Both the position numbers and the translations under genes were made by a program. A stretch of 15,611 nucleotides of DNA from CAYUBI01 sp964443005 (GTDB lineage: Bacteria > Margulisbacteria > Riflemargulisbacteria > GWF2-35-9 > CAYUBI01): positions 1 to 15,611 of the forward strand of contig CAYUBI010000056.1 in NCBI GenBank assembly GCA_964443005.1. Reading direction: 5' to 3'. Below the pieces are notes generated by a model, which was given only the letters and a program-made list of their open reading frames with translations, did not search any database and was not told where the DNA came from. This document shows positions 1-7,822 of this stretch, piece after piece (position 1 is the stretch's first letter; each line of letters starts with the position of its first letter).

Positions 1-95
1 CACGAAAGTATCAGGGTACAAACCAAAAGATCGTTTTAGTGGGCATCGAATTTGACGCGCTAAAGCGCAATATTGGTCAGTGGATAGTCGCATAA
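1..95 (+). CDS. C-terminal end of a PD-(D/E)XK nuclease-domain protein (DUF1703 / AAA-ATPase-like family), partial
   Basis: Only the last 30 codons are present. The readable frame begins at base 3 and stops with TAA at 93-95. The peptide ends VGIEFDALKRNIGQWIVA and closely matches the end of the larger fragment at the other edge of the window (VGVEFDAVKRNVGEWIVT). That fragment shows the PD-(D/E)XK core, so this piece is assigned to the same family by paralogy. Proteins of this family usually pair an N-terminal AAA-ATPase-like domain with a C-terminal nuclease-like domain. Their biological role is not established. The gene converges on the exporter operon that ends at 176. Confidence 0.8.
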   Translation, partial: RKYQGTNQKIVLVGIEFDALKRNIGQWIVA

Positions 96-107
96 ATTGG
101 ACACCCG
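33..107 (+). repeat. 75-bp inverted repeat, left copy (partner 15092-15166)
   Basis: Bases 33-107 match the reverse complement of 15092-15166 at 67 of 75 positions by hand alignment. The match covers the last 20 codons of both DUF1703-type genes, their stop codons, and 12 non-coding bases after the stop (ATTGGACACCCG). The last 17 bases, CATAAATTGGACACCCG, are identical. Identity that continues past the stop codon suggests recent duplication or gene conversion rather than protein-level conservation alone. Confidence 0.85.
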
Positions 108-175
108 GATTGCCTCGATACACTACCATACGGCGGCACTCGGCCACCGGGGCTGTTTCGTGCTAAATGGGGCGA
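96..175. other. GC-rich spacer between convergent genes
   Basis: This stretch lies between the left DUF1703-type gene and the end of the last exporter permease gene. From 101 to 170, 42 of 70 bases are G or C, far above the AT-rich genes around it. It contains CCCGG (104-108) facing CCGGG (147-151), a possible long-range stem. There is no clear Rho-independent terminator with a T tract and no ORF of interest. The first 12 bases are shared with the spacer after the right-hand paralog, and the rest is not. It could be a remnant of a repeat unit or a transferred segment; the function is unknown. Confidence 0.5.
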
Positions 176-1300
176 CTAAGTCATTCTTCGATGAAATCGC
201 AATATAGAAAAAATAAAAATAATACAGCCGAAGAGCATCATTGCACCCAATTCTGGCAACAAGGGTACAATGCCTGAGCCTTTGAGATAAATCGCACGCA
301 TAATCACCATAAAATATCGTGTAGGATTAAAAAGAGTGATCCCTTGAATAATATCTGGCATATTTTCAATAGGAATAAAAAATCCAGATAGCAAAATAGC
401 AAAAATCATAAAAGCCCAGGACATAAACATAGCTTGTTGTTGCGTTGATGAAATTGTTGAGAAAAATATACCTAAGCCAAGCGTATTGAGCATATAAATG
501 ATACTTAAACTATACAATAAAAACAAACTTCCTATAGGCCAAATGCCATAAATAATACCAGCTGCAAGAATACCTATGGTAAAAAGCATTAAACCTAACA
601 AAAGATAAGGTATGACTTTCCCAATAATTAACTCGAACGTACGAATAGGCGTAACTAATAGCTGTTCCAAAGTTCCAATTTCACGTTCTCTAACAATATT
701 AATAGCAGATAATAAAAGAGTAATCATTGTGAGCAACAACGCTATAATAGCAGGAATAATATTAAGTTTACTTTCCATTTCCGGATTATATAACAGGACT
801 GGCTCCCATTGAATGCGATGAAGGCTGCGAAGATTTTGCATTAATAGAAGAGATGAACTCATCCACTGAATTTGTACTGTTGTTAGCATACTCATCATAT
901 ATCCTGCAGCAATACTTGCACTATTACCATCAACACCGTCAAATAAAATCTGCAAGGTAGGACGATCACCTGATTTAACATCCCGTTCAAAATGCGGCGG
1001 AATAATAAGAATAGTTTTACACTCATTATTATCCATACGTTCAAGAGCTTTTTTCACTGTTAACGCAGGCGCATGAACTGAAAACAAATTACTTGCGCCT
1101 AAAGAGGTCTCTATTTGTCGGCTAAATGACGATTGATCTTGATTAACAATAACTGTTGAAATATTTTTTACATCCATAGTAATTGCAAATCCAAGAATAA
1201 TTAATTGAATAAAAGGCATGACAAAAATAATAATCAGATTTGCTTTTTCACGAAAAATTTGCCGAAATTCTTTTTGCACAAGATAAAAAATTCGTTGCAT
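176..1300 (-). CDS. ABC-2 type inner-membrane permease (YbhR/YhhJ-like), second permease of the exporter
   Basis: This is a 374-residue permease subunit of an ABC-2 exporter in the inner membrane. After a short cytoplasmic start there is one membrane segment (about 22-42, IIIFVMPFIQLIILGFAI). A long extracytoplasmic domain follows (about 43-175), then a cluster of five hydrophobic segments to the C-terminus. The motif REREIGTLEQLLVTPI near residue 205 is the conserved cytoplasmic coupling region of this family. The start is supported by AAGGA seven bases upstream of the ATG. It lies 23 bp after the first permease gene and is the last gene of the operon. The two permeases are homologous but distinct, so the transmembrane part is probably a heterodimer. 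The substrate cannot be read from sequence; YbhFSR-type pumps have been linked to drugs and cations. Confidence 0.9.
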   Translation of the reverse strand: MQRIFYLVQKEFRQIFREKANLIIIFVMPFIQLIILGFAITMDVKNISTVIVNQDQSSFSRQIETSLGASNLFSVHAPALTVKKALERMDNNECKTILIIPPHFERDVKSGDRPTLQILFDGVDGNSASIAAGYMMSMLTTVQIQWMSSSLLLMQNLRSLHRIQWEPVLLYNPEMESKLNIIPAIIALLLTMITLLLSAINIVREREIGTLEQLLVTPIRTFELIIGKVIPYLLLGLMLFTIGILAAGIIYGIWPIGSLFLLYSLSIIYMLNTLGLGIFFSTISSTQQQAMFMSWAFMIFAILLSGFFIPIENMPDIIQGITLFNPTRYFMVIMRAIYLKGSGIVPLLPELGAMMLFGCIIFIFSILRFHRRMT

Positions 1301-1323
1301 AATTTATCCTTTTTAAACCCTTT

Positions 1324-2427
1324 CTAGTCGAGACTTAATTTAAACTTTTTTATACTTAACACAATCAATACCAAGGCAATAAAACCTAAACTAGCAAAGG
1401 GAATAGTCAATTCTGCAATTCCAGTTCCTTTGAGCATAATACCTCGAATAATTTGAATAAAATGAGTTGCAGGAATAATAGTTGAGGCATACTTAAACAC
1501 AATTGGCATACTATCTAGCGGAAACATAAATCCACTTAACATTGTTGTAGGTAAAATCGTAATTACCATTGTCATCATCATTGCGATTTGCTGTGTTTTG
1601 GCTTGAATCGAAATTAACAACCCTAAACTGAGTCCTGTTAAAATATACACAAGCATAGCAAATAATAATAACAACAATGACCCATGCAAAGGCACACGAA
1701 ACAACACTACAGCAAACAATAAAACAATCACTCCACTCATTAAGCTAACTACTAAATAAGGAATTAATTTTCCAAAAACTATATCTACTGAGCGAATGGG
1801 TGTAACTGAAATCTGCTCCATCGTGCCAGTTTCTTTTTCACGAACAATCGCAATGCTGCTCAGTAAGGCACTAATCAACAGCATAATCACTGCAACTAAT
1901 CCAGGAACAAAAAAATACACAGATTTTAAATCTGGATTATACAAGAATCGAGGTTCAAGCGTAAATGCTGCATACGGAAATGGATTGATCTTTGCTGTAA
2001 TATTACTTGCGATCGCAGCTAAGTATTTCTGAATTAAATTTCCTACATTGGGATCACTAGCATCAATCAGAACTTGAACAACTACCTTGGGTTTATCTTG
2101 CAAAGATTGAGCATAGTCGTAAGGAATAATTATAATGCATTTGACAGTTCGTTGCTGGAATAAAGTATTAACATCAGGAGTAAAATACGAAACACTACGA
2201 ATATGAAAAAAACCATTCGCGCCAATCTGGTTAATGAGCTGCCTGCTAACTGGGGTCCGATTTTGATCTACCACCCAAGTCGGAATATTACGCATTTCAA
2301 GGGTAATTGCGTATCCAAACAGCATTAACATTAACACAGGAATAAGCAAAATAATGACTAATGTTTGTCGATCACGTGAAATATGAATAAACTCTTTAAA
2401 AATGATTTGCTTAAAAGACATCATCAT
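1324..2427 (-). CDS. ABC-2 type inner-membrane permease (YbhS-like), first permease of the exporter
   Basis: This 367-residue ABC-2 permease has the same layout as its downstream neighbour. An N-terminal membrane segment (about 24-43, LVIILLIPVLMLMLFGYAIT) is followed by a large extracytoplasmic domain and a C-terminal block of hydrophobic helices from about 172 on. The coupling motif VREKETGTMEQISVTPI sits near residue 196. Its start overlaps the stop of the ATPase gene by four bases (ATGA, 2424-2427), with no clear Shine-Dalgarno sequence, so translation is probably coupled. Three successive Met codons (MMM) leave the exact start open by up to two residues. It should pair with the second permease and the fused double ATPase to form the inner-membrane engine of the exporter. 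Confidence 0.9.
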   Translation of the reverse strand: MMMSFKQIIFKEFIHISRDRQTLVIILLIPVLMLMLFGYAITLEMRNIPTWVVDQNRTPVSRQLINQIGANGFFHIRSVSYFTPDVNTLFQQRTVKCIIIIPYDYAQSLQDKPKVVVQVLIDASDPNVGNLIQKYLAAIASNITAKINPFPYAAFTLEPRFLYNPDLKSVYFFVPGLVAVIMLLISALLSSIAIVREKETGTMEQISVTPIRSVDIVFGKLIPYLVVSLMSGVIVLLFAVVLFRVPLHGSLLLLLFAMLVYILTGLSLGLLISIQAKTQQIAMMMTMVITILPTTMLSGFMFPLDSMPIVFKYASTIIPATHFIQIIRGIMLKGTGIAELTIPFASLGFIALVLIVLSIKKFKLSLD

Positions 2428-3869
2428 GTGATTGCTGGTTGCACTGATACTGCAGACAAAAAAACATCTTGCATACTTGTTCTACCATACTTGATCTTTA
2501 GGCTAGCTGGAGTATCTAGGTCAATAATCCGCCCGTCTTTCATAATACTCAGCCGAAAACAATATTCAGCTTCATCCATATAATGAGTTGTTACAAAAAT
2601 TGTTTTACCTTTTTGCGCCAAATCATAAATAAGCAACCAAAATTGATGCCGAGAAGCTGGGTCTACACCACTGGTTGGTTCATCCAAAAATACAATATCA
2701 GGATCATGAAGAATTGCAACGCTAAGCGCAAGCTTTTGTTTCCATCCTAAAGGTAAATCACGACACAATTGATTAGCTTGTTTGTGTAAATCCAGCTTAC
2801 TTAATAAGTCCTTAATTTGTACCCGAATTGTTGTTCGCGATAGTCCATAAATTCCACCATAAAATTCGATATTTTCTTTCACTGTTAGATCATTATATAA
2901 ACTAAATTTTTGGCTCATATATCCGATTTTTTTCTTTATCTGATCACTTTGAGTATATACATCATATCCTGCCACAGTTGCTTTTCCAGAACTTGGCATT
3001 AATAAGCCACACAACATTCGAATAGTTGTTGTTTTACCTGCGCCATTTGCACCCAAAAACCCAAAAATTTCACCCTTTTTTACAGAAAAACTAACATGAT
3101 CAACTGCAGTAAAAACACCGAATTTTCGTGATAAATCAGTAATAACAACTGCATCTGAATTCGAACTCGTGTGAGCTTGCAATTTTGGAAACTGAAAAGA
3201 TTGAATAAATTGAGATGGCGTTTTCACTGGAGACAGCTTTCCCAAATTCATTTGACAAACACGTGTACATTGCAAAGCCTCATCACTATAGGCAGTTGAA
3301 ACAAAAATAGTAGTTCCTTGTAAAGCTAATTCATGAAGAATCATCCAAAATTCAGCACGTGATACTGGATCAACTCCCACAGTCGGTTCATCAAGAATCA
3401 ATAACTTGGGTTCATGAAGCAACACACAACTTAGTGCAAGTTTTTGTTTCATGCCACCTGATAATTGACCTGCAAGACGATTTTCAAAAGGTTGTAAATG
3501 AGAAAAACGAAAGGTGTTGCGAATACGATTTGCAAGATCACACGGTGCTACGTTGTACATGCCCCCAAAAAACCGCATATTTTGATGAACTGTAAGATCA
3601 GGATATAAACTAAACCGTTGCGGCATATATCCAATCATTTGTTTAATTCTACGCGACGCTATACGCGAATCATGACCGAAAATTTGAAGAGTTCCATGAT
3701 CCGGACGTAACAACGTAACTAACAAACGAAATAAAGTCGTTTTTCCTGCACCATCCGGACCCATTAAACCAAAAATTTCACCCAAATTTAAAGATAAGGA
3801 AACATCATTTACTGCAATACCTGAAGAATAGCTTTTAGATAAATGGCAAATATCAACAGGACTCACCAT
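2424..3869 (-). CDS. Double ABC ATPase of the exporter (YbhF-like, two fused nucleotide-binding domains)
   Basis: One 481-residue chain carries two ATP-binding cassettes. NBD1 has Walker A GPDGAGKTT (37-45), signature LSGGMKQK (136-143) and Walker B LLILDEP (156-162). Its switch-loop histidine is replaced by Ala193 (STAYSDEA). NBD2 has Walker A GANGAGKTT (273-281), a degenerate signature LPLGWKQK (372-379), Walker B IVFLDEP (392-398) and an intact switch histidine, His429 (TTHYMDEA). In a head-to-tail dimer the NBD2 ATP site meets the good NBD1 signature. The NBD1 site lacks its histidine and meets the degenerate signature, so one competent and one impaired site are expected. The gene starts two bases after the adaptor stop and overlaps the first permease by four bases. 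It powers the two permeases. Confidence 0.93.
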   Translation of the reverse strand: MVSPVDICHLSKSYSSGIAVNDVSLSLNLGEIFGLMGPDGAGKTTLFRLLVTLLRPDHGTLQIFGHDSRIASRRIKQMIGYMPQRFSLYPDLTVHQNMRFFGGMYNVAPCDLANRIRNTFRFSHLQPFENRLAGQLSGGMKQKLALSCVLLHEPKLLILDEPTVGVDPVSRAEFWMILHELALQGTTIFVSTAYSDEALQCTRVCQMNLGKLSPVKTPSQFIQSFQFPKLQAHTSSNSDAVVITDLSRKFGVFTAVDHVSFSVKKGEIFGFLGANGAGKTTTIRMLCGLLMPSSGKATVAGYDVYTQSDQIKKKIGYMSQKFSLYNDLTVKENIEFYGGIYGLSRTTIRVQIKDLLSKLDLHKQANQLCRDLPLGWKQKLALSVAILHDPDIVFLDEPTSGVDPASRHQFWLLIYDLAQKGKTIFVTTHYMDEAEYCFRLSIMKDGRIIDLDTPASLKIKYGRTSMQDVFLSAVSVQPAIT

Positions 3870-3871
3870 AG

Positions 3872-4774
3872 TTAAGGCAACAAATCTACATCAACTGGAA
3901 TACCAATTTTTAATTGGCCTTCTGGATTTTTAACTTGGACTTTAACAGCGTATACCAGAGTTGTACGGGCTTCTTGTGTCAAAATTGTTTTAGGCGTGAA
4001 CTCAGCTTCAGCTGCAATCCACGTAATCTGTCCCATAAAAGGTGCAATCATTCCTTCAGCTTTAACCTGCACTTTTTGCCCGATTTTGAGTGCAGTTATT
4101 AGATTAAGCGGTATATAAATAGTCACCTCTAATAAATCTAAATCTGCTAGTTCAGCCAAAATACTTCCTGGATTTGCATATTCGCCTTGATGCATAAACT
4201 GGTTAATAATCGTTCCTTTTTGGCTTGCCTTAATGACTGAATGTCTCAGTTGTAAATCCAAAATAGCATCAGCTGCTTTTAATTGATCTTGTTTATTACG
4301 AATAATCTGAATATTATTTTCTGCAGAAGTTAACTGAGCAGCAAGTACTTTAAGTTGAGTTACCAATTCATTGCGTTGATGTAAAGATGCTGCACCTTTA
4401 TCAACCATTTTTTGGGTTTTAGCTAACGTTTCTTTTGCAAAAGAATAGTTAGCTTGCACTTGAGCTAGCTGAGCTTGATTTGTTGTTACTGCAAATTCAA
4501 GTTCACGAAATTGCAAATGATTTTGCTGTTTTTGAATATATAGCTGATCCGTATTCATAATAGCCAAAATCTGATTAATTGATACAATCATGCCTTCCTG
4601 AAATCGACATTCCTGAATAATGCCAACAGTTTGAATAGGAATTTTATAGATCGTTGCTTCAACACGACCATTATACAGTTTTGAAGTTGAAGCTTGGCAC
4701 CCGGCAAGCAACACTGCGACAAAAAGTCCAAACAGCATCATTGGCAACGAAACAATTGAAAAATTTTTATTCAC
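3872..4774 (-). CDS. HlyD/YbhG-type periplasmic adaptor (membrane fusion) lipoprotein
   Basis: This is the periplasmic adaptor linking the ABC permeases to the TolC-like channel. I place the start at GTG 4774 because GAGGAGG (4781-4787) lies six bases upstream. An in-frame start at 4825 would overlap the channel gene and bury the signal peptide. From GTG the protein has 300 residues and a lipoprotein signal, with a hydrophobic run and lipobox LLAGC at Cys26. A biotinyl-lipoyl-like half-motif follows (NGRVEATIYKIPIQTVGIIQ). Next is a long Gln/Ala-rich coiled-coil hairpin (roughly 75-185), the second lipoyl half (VIKASQKGTIINQFMHQGEY) and beta-barrel domains to the end. It sits 16 bp after the channel gene and 2 bp before the ATPase. 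Its lipid anchor contrasts with YbhG, which has an ordinary signal peptide. Confidence 0.88.
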   Translation of the reverse strand: MNKNFSIVSLPMMLFGLFVAVLLAGCQASTSKLYNGRVEATIYKIPIQTVGIIQECRFQEGMIVSINQILAIMNTDQLYIQKQQNHLQFRELEFAVTTNQAQLAQVQANYSFAKETLAKTQKMVDKGAASLHQRNELVTQLKVLAAQLTSAENNIQIIRNKQDQLKAADAILDLQLRHSVIKASQKGTIINQFMHQGEYANPGSILAELADLDLLEVTIYIPLNLITALKIGQKVQVKAEGMIAPFMGQITWIAAEAEFTPKTILTQEARTTLVYAVKVQVKNPEGQLKIGIPVDVDLLP

Positions 4775-4780
4775 AATTAA

Positions 4781-4787
4781 CCTCCTC
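4781..4787 (-). promoter_or_regulatory. Strong Shine-Dalgarno sequence deciding a GTG start for the adaptor gene
   Basis: The minus strand reads GAGGAGG, six bases before GTG at 4774. It is the strongest ribosome-binding site in the exporter operon, and it excludes the longer reading with a start at 4825. Confidence 0.8.
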
Positions 4788-4790
4788 AAG

Positions 4791-6071
4791 CTAGTTAATA
4801 CGCCATAAATCAATAGACTGACCACTTAAATAATCAAGTTCCAACTGTTTTTGTAATATTAAAATTTTTTGTTGTTGCACCTTTGATTCTATTTGGCTTA
4901 ACTCTGAATTTGCCTGATGAAAATCTGCAACAGAAACATGATCATTGTGAAGTTGTTCATCATAGATTTGCATTCGAGATTTGGAAACAGCTAACGTTGC
5001 CTGCAAAACCTTTAGCTGCTGCTGAAGCGAAAAGCAGTCTCGATTGACTGCCTGATAGTGCAACGCTAGCTCTTTTATTAACAGCTGCCGTTTGAATTGT
5101 TGAGCCTCTAATTCCGCATCATAAGACTGAACTTCGGCTTGTGTACTATTCCAGTCCCATAAGGACGCATTGACATTAACGCCAAAAATATAATAATTCA
5201 TCCACGCATTATCGCCACTATTTAATCCTGGTTTTCCCAGCTTCCATTGTGCATTCAAAAATAACTCAGGACTTGTTCGGCTTTTGGCATTTTCTTTGGC
5301 TGCTATGAGCATATCTTCCTGAACAATTTGCATTAACACAAGCTCAGGCTGAATAATGGCTAAAGGTAACCGAGGTGCGAAATAATCACGAGAAGGAATA
5401 TCAACAGTCACAGTTGTGCCAACCAGAAGGATGAGTTGATCCATTGCTTGTTCAATTGTCGCAGAAATATCTAGCAATTGCTGATCAAATTGAAGTACAG
5501 ATAATTCAGCTGTATATTGATCCAGCTTCAGCGCAAACCCGGTTTCTGCTTGTGCCTTAATTTTATCATACAAAAAAGCTGCGCGTTCACCGCTGCTTTG
5601 AACTATATTTTTCTGTAATCGTAGGGCTTGAACAGTTTGATAAGCTGAAAGAGCTTGAAATACACGCTCTTTTTTTGTTTTTTCTATAGATAATTCAGCT
5701 AGTTTTACTGCAAGCGTCATAGATCGAAGCGTAGCTTCCTTACCTGATCCATTATATAAAAGATACGTTGCACTGAGCGTATTATCAAAATTATCATGAA
5801 CGCCCATTGGAACAGCCGCAACATTCGGCAGCTTGATTAGGGACACCTCACTAGCATATCGATACGAGCCAGAATAAAAAAGATTTGGCAAATATTTCTG
5901 CTGAATCGCAGATTGATTTAAAATTACTTTTTTTAGGTTTTCCACTGCAGCCTGAATTGTTTCATTATAACTCAGCGTTAAATTTACAATTCCTATAGGT
6001 GTTACTGCAGCTGTCCATGATATTAACAAAAAAATGATACACATAATAAACCGATAGCAATATACGCACAT
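4791..6071 (-). CDS. TolC-like outer-membrane efflux channel (OEP family)
   Basis: This 426-residue outer-membrane factor is expected to trimerise and form the exit duct of the exporter. It has an N-terminal hydrophobic signal region (FIMCIIFLLISWTAAVT). Two OEP-type repeats follow, made of long amphipathic helices and beta segments: about 33-210 (SYNETIQAAVENLKKVILNQ, LPNLFYSGSYRY) and about 240-420 (PELFLNAQWKLG, INASLWDW-type strands, then QQ-rich helices). The length is in the usual range for the family. It is the first gene of the operon. A perfect TATAAT lies only nine bases upstream of the ATG, so the mRNA may be nearly leaderless. Met10 (6044) is an alternative start without a visible Shine-Dalgarno sequence. 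This gene argues strongly for a diderm envelope. Confidence 0.9.
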   Translation of the reverse strand: MCVYCYRFIMCIIFLLISWTAAVTPIGIVNLTLSYNETIQAAVENLKKVILNQSAIQQKYLPNLFYSGSYRYASEVSLIKLPNVAAVPMGVHDNFDNTLSATYLLYNGSGKEATLRSMTLAVKLAELSIEKTKKERVFQALSAYQTVQALRLQKNIVQSSGERAAFLYDKIKAQAETGFALKLDQYTAELSVLQFDQQLLDISATIEQAMDQLILLVGTTVTVDIPSRDYFAPRLPLAIIQPELVLMQIVQEDMLIAAKENAKSRTSPELFLNAQWKLGKPGLNSGDNAWMNYYIFGVNVNASLWDWNSTQAEVQSYDAELEAQQFKRQLLIKELALHYQAVNRDCFSLQQQLKVLQATLAVSKSRMQIYDEQLHNDHVSVADFHQANSELSQIESKVQQQKILILQKQLELDYLSGQSIDLWRIN

Positions 6072-6154
6072 ATTCGTTTAATTATACCCTATCTTTTTAA
6101 AAAAAAGTAATATATTATTATTTTATTAGGTGTTGAAATGAAGGATTATAATTT
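6072..6154. promoter_or_regulatory. Divergent AT-rich intergenic promoter region
   Basis: These 83 bases separate the exporter operon (leftward) from the signalling genes (rightward) and should hold both promoters. The centre is an uninterrupted A/T tract (6091-6127) with several possible rightward -10 boxes such as TATATT. None stands out. A Shine-Dalgarno sequence AAGGA (6141-6145) serves the kinase gene. Confidence 0.5.
6081..6086 (-). promoter_or_regulatory. Candidate -10 box (TATAAT) of the exporter operon
   Basis: The minus strand reads GGGTATAAT followed by nine bases and the ATG of the channel gene. No good -35 hexamer is visible; the upstream sequence is an A/T tract. Transcription would be expected to start two to four bases before the start codon. 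Confidence 0.5.
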
Positions 6155-6158
6155 ATGA
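6138..6158 (+). other. Possible six-codon leader ORF overlapping the kinase start
   Basis: ATG at 6138 opens a six-codon frame (MKDYNL) whose TGA at 6156-6158 overlaps the kinase ATG as ATGA. A weak AGG lies seven bases upstream (6128-6130). It could couple translation to the kinase gene, but in such AT-rich DNA it may be chance. Confidence 0.2.
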
Positions 6159-7243
6159 ATAATCGCATATTAGTGATTGATGACGAAGCTACCGTACGTA
6201 TGAGCATTAGTGATTGCTTAGCAGATGAACATTTCGAAATTCTCATGGCAGAAAACGGCAAAGAAGGCTTAGCAGTTTACTATGATTTCAAGCCTGCAAT
6301 TATTATTTTGGATTTACGTATGCCAGTCATGGATGGCGCAGAATTTTTGCGCACCTTAAATTTACAACAACAAGAGCTTGTTTCAGTGATTGTATTAACT
6401 GGACATGGTGGAGATGATGATATTGAAACCTGCTATAATTTAGGTGTAACCTCATTTATGCGCAAACCCTTTAATATTTATGAGCTTCATGGCTCAATTA
6501 AACATTCCATGGCATTAATTGATGTCATGGATAAAATGCAAAAACGAAACAAAGAATTAACTGACTTTGTACATATTGCTTCGCATGATTTATCTGAACC
6601 CTTACGCCGAATTATTGCGTTTGGAGATCGGTTACTAAATGAACTGGGTGATGCAGCCAATGATACAGCCAAAGATTACATTCGTCGAATTCAAAACTCG
6701 TCATCGCGGATGAAAAACTTAATTGGCGACCTGACTAATTACACACGAATCTCTATTCAAGATCGTATATTTGTACCTGTTGATCTCAATATTGTTCTTA
6801 ACGAAGTTTTACAAGATTTAGAAGCACGTATCCAAAAAGAAAATGGAACAGTTAAAATTGCTAATACGCTACCAACAGTTATTGCAGATCAAACGCAAAT
6901 GCATCAATTATTTCAAAATTTAGTTGGAAATGGACTTAAATATCACAGACCTGATGTGCCTCCAGTCGTATATATTTCAGCTACACGAACTGGAGATCAA
7001 GTTTACGAAATATCTGTTGGAGATAATGGCATTGGATTTGATGAAGCTTATTCTCAAAAGATATTTGAACCTTTTGAACGATTACATGGAAAAGAATTAT
7101 TTGAAGGCACAGGAATCGGATTATCTATTGTTGATAAAATCATCAAAATTCATCAAGGAACTATTAACGTGAGCAGTAAAATAGACGAAGGATCAATTTT
7201 TACAGTATGCTTACCTCAACACGCAATGATTGACAAATCGTAA
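6155..7243 (+). CDS. Response-regulator/histidine-kinase fusion (REC-HisKA-HATPase), no sensor domain
   Basis: This is a 362-residue cytoplasmic signalling protein. The N-terminal receiver domain (about 4-118) shows the acidic pair Asp9/Asp10, phospho-acceptor Asp53 (LDLRMP), Thr82 and Lys104. A short linker leads to a HisKA domain with IASHDLSEPLRR, whose likely phospho-His is His144; this form is typical of phytochrome-like kinases. The HATPase domain has an N box with Asn255 and Asn259 (QNLVGNGLKYH), a G1 box DNGIGFD (290-296), an F box (FEPFERL) and a G2 box GTGIGLS (318-324). All catalytic motifs look intact. There is no membrane segment and no PAS, GAF or other sensor domain, so input probably arrives through its receiver domain. 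AAGGA sits nine bases before the ATG. The next gene encodes a matching response regulator. Confidence 0.92.
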   Translation: MNNRILVIDDEATVRMSISDCLADEHFEILMAENGKEGLAVYYDFKPAIIILDLRMPVMDGAEFLRTLNLQQQELVSVIVLTGHGGDDDIETCYNLGVTSFMRKPFNIYELHGSIKHSMALIDVMDKMQKRNKELTDFVHIASHDLSEPLRRIIAFGDRLLNELGDAANDTAKDYIRRIQNSSSRMKNLIGDLTNYTRISIQDRIFVPVDLNIVLNEVLQDLEARIQKENGTVKIANTLPTVIADQTQMHQLFQNLVGNGLKYHRPDVPPVVYISATRTGDQVYEISVGDNGIGFDEAYSQKIFEPFERLHGKELFEGTGIGLSIVDKIIKIHQGTINVSSKIDEGSIFTVCLPQHAMIDKS

Positions 7244-7288
7244 TAAAATTTTTATAGTATCACTTAAGCGTAGAATAGGATAAAAACG

Positions 7289-7765
7289 ATGACAACAGCA
7301 ATAGCAGATGCAATTCAAATAGAGAAAAAAATCTTTACCATTCTTTATGCAGAAGATGATGAAGATGATTTTTTTCTATTAAGTGATTCCCTTCGAAAAG
7401 CAAATTTCAAATGTGATTTGCATCGGGTTCGCAATGGGCAAGAAGCCTTGGACTTTCTCTATCATAAAAATGCATTTCAAGATAGTTTGAAACATCCACG
7501 CCCCAATATGGTTTTACTAGACCTTAAAATGCCAATTATGGATGGAAACGAAGCTCTCAAACGCATTCGTAGTGACAAGGAATTTTCAAAAATACCAGTG
7601 GTTGTATTAACTTCTTCCAAAGCAACTGAAGACATTAGTAAATCTTATGGTTATGGAGCCAATTCTTATATTCAAAAGCCTGATTGGTATGAGGAAATGA
7701 TTAGTTTAGTTAACATGATTGGTCGTTATTGGTTTCAGTTAATTGTTTTGCCTGAAGAAGGATAA
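7289..7765 (+). CDS. Stand-alone Rcp1-type response regulator (receiver domain only)
   Basis: The 158-residue protein is a single receiver domain with no output domain. The acidic pocket is AEDDEDD (21-27), the phospho-acceptor is Asp78 (LLDLKMP), and Thr108 (VLTSS) and Lys130 (IQKPD) complete the switch. The pattern of a DDxDD-rich start, an RNGQEALDFLYH segment and a long loop before the Asp is typical of the Rcp1 family. Members of that family commonly partner phytochromes and phytochrome-like kinases. AGGA (7277-7280) lies eight bases before the ATG. It follows the REC-kinase gene by 45 bp in the same direction, so the two probably form a phosphorelay. Its effector is not visible here, and regulation may run through protein contacts. 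Confidence 0.9.
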   Translation: MTTAIADAIQIEKKIFTILYAEDDEDDFFLLSDSLRKANFKCDLHRVRNGQEALDFLYHKNAFQDSLKHPRPNMVLLDLKMPIMDGNEALKRIRSDKEFSKIPVVVLTSSKATEDISKSYGYGANSYIQKPDWYEEMISLVNMIGRYWFQLIVLPEEG

Positions 7766-7822
7766 AATAATCGTTGTCACGCTAAAACCCTTGTTTTTTT
7801 CACAATTAGGAGTTCAGACATT

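Noticed and set aside
101..175. tRNA-like sequence on the minus strand (GGTGGCCGAGTG resembles a D-arm start)
   Set aside because: No acceptor stem, anticodon arm or T-loop could be assembled around it.
6147..6152. TATAAT as the -10 box of the REC-kinase gene
   Set aside because: It ends two bases before the ATG, so transcription would begin inside the gene. The AAGGA site upstream shows a normal leader.
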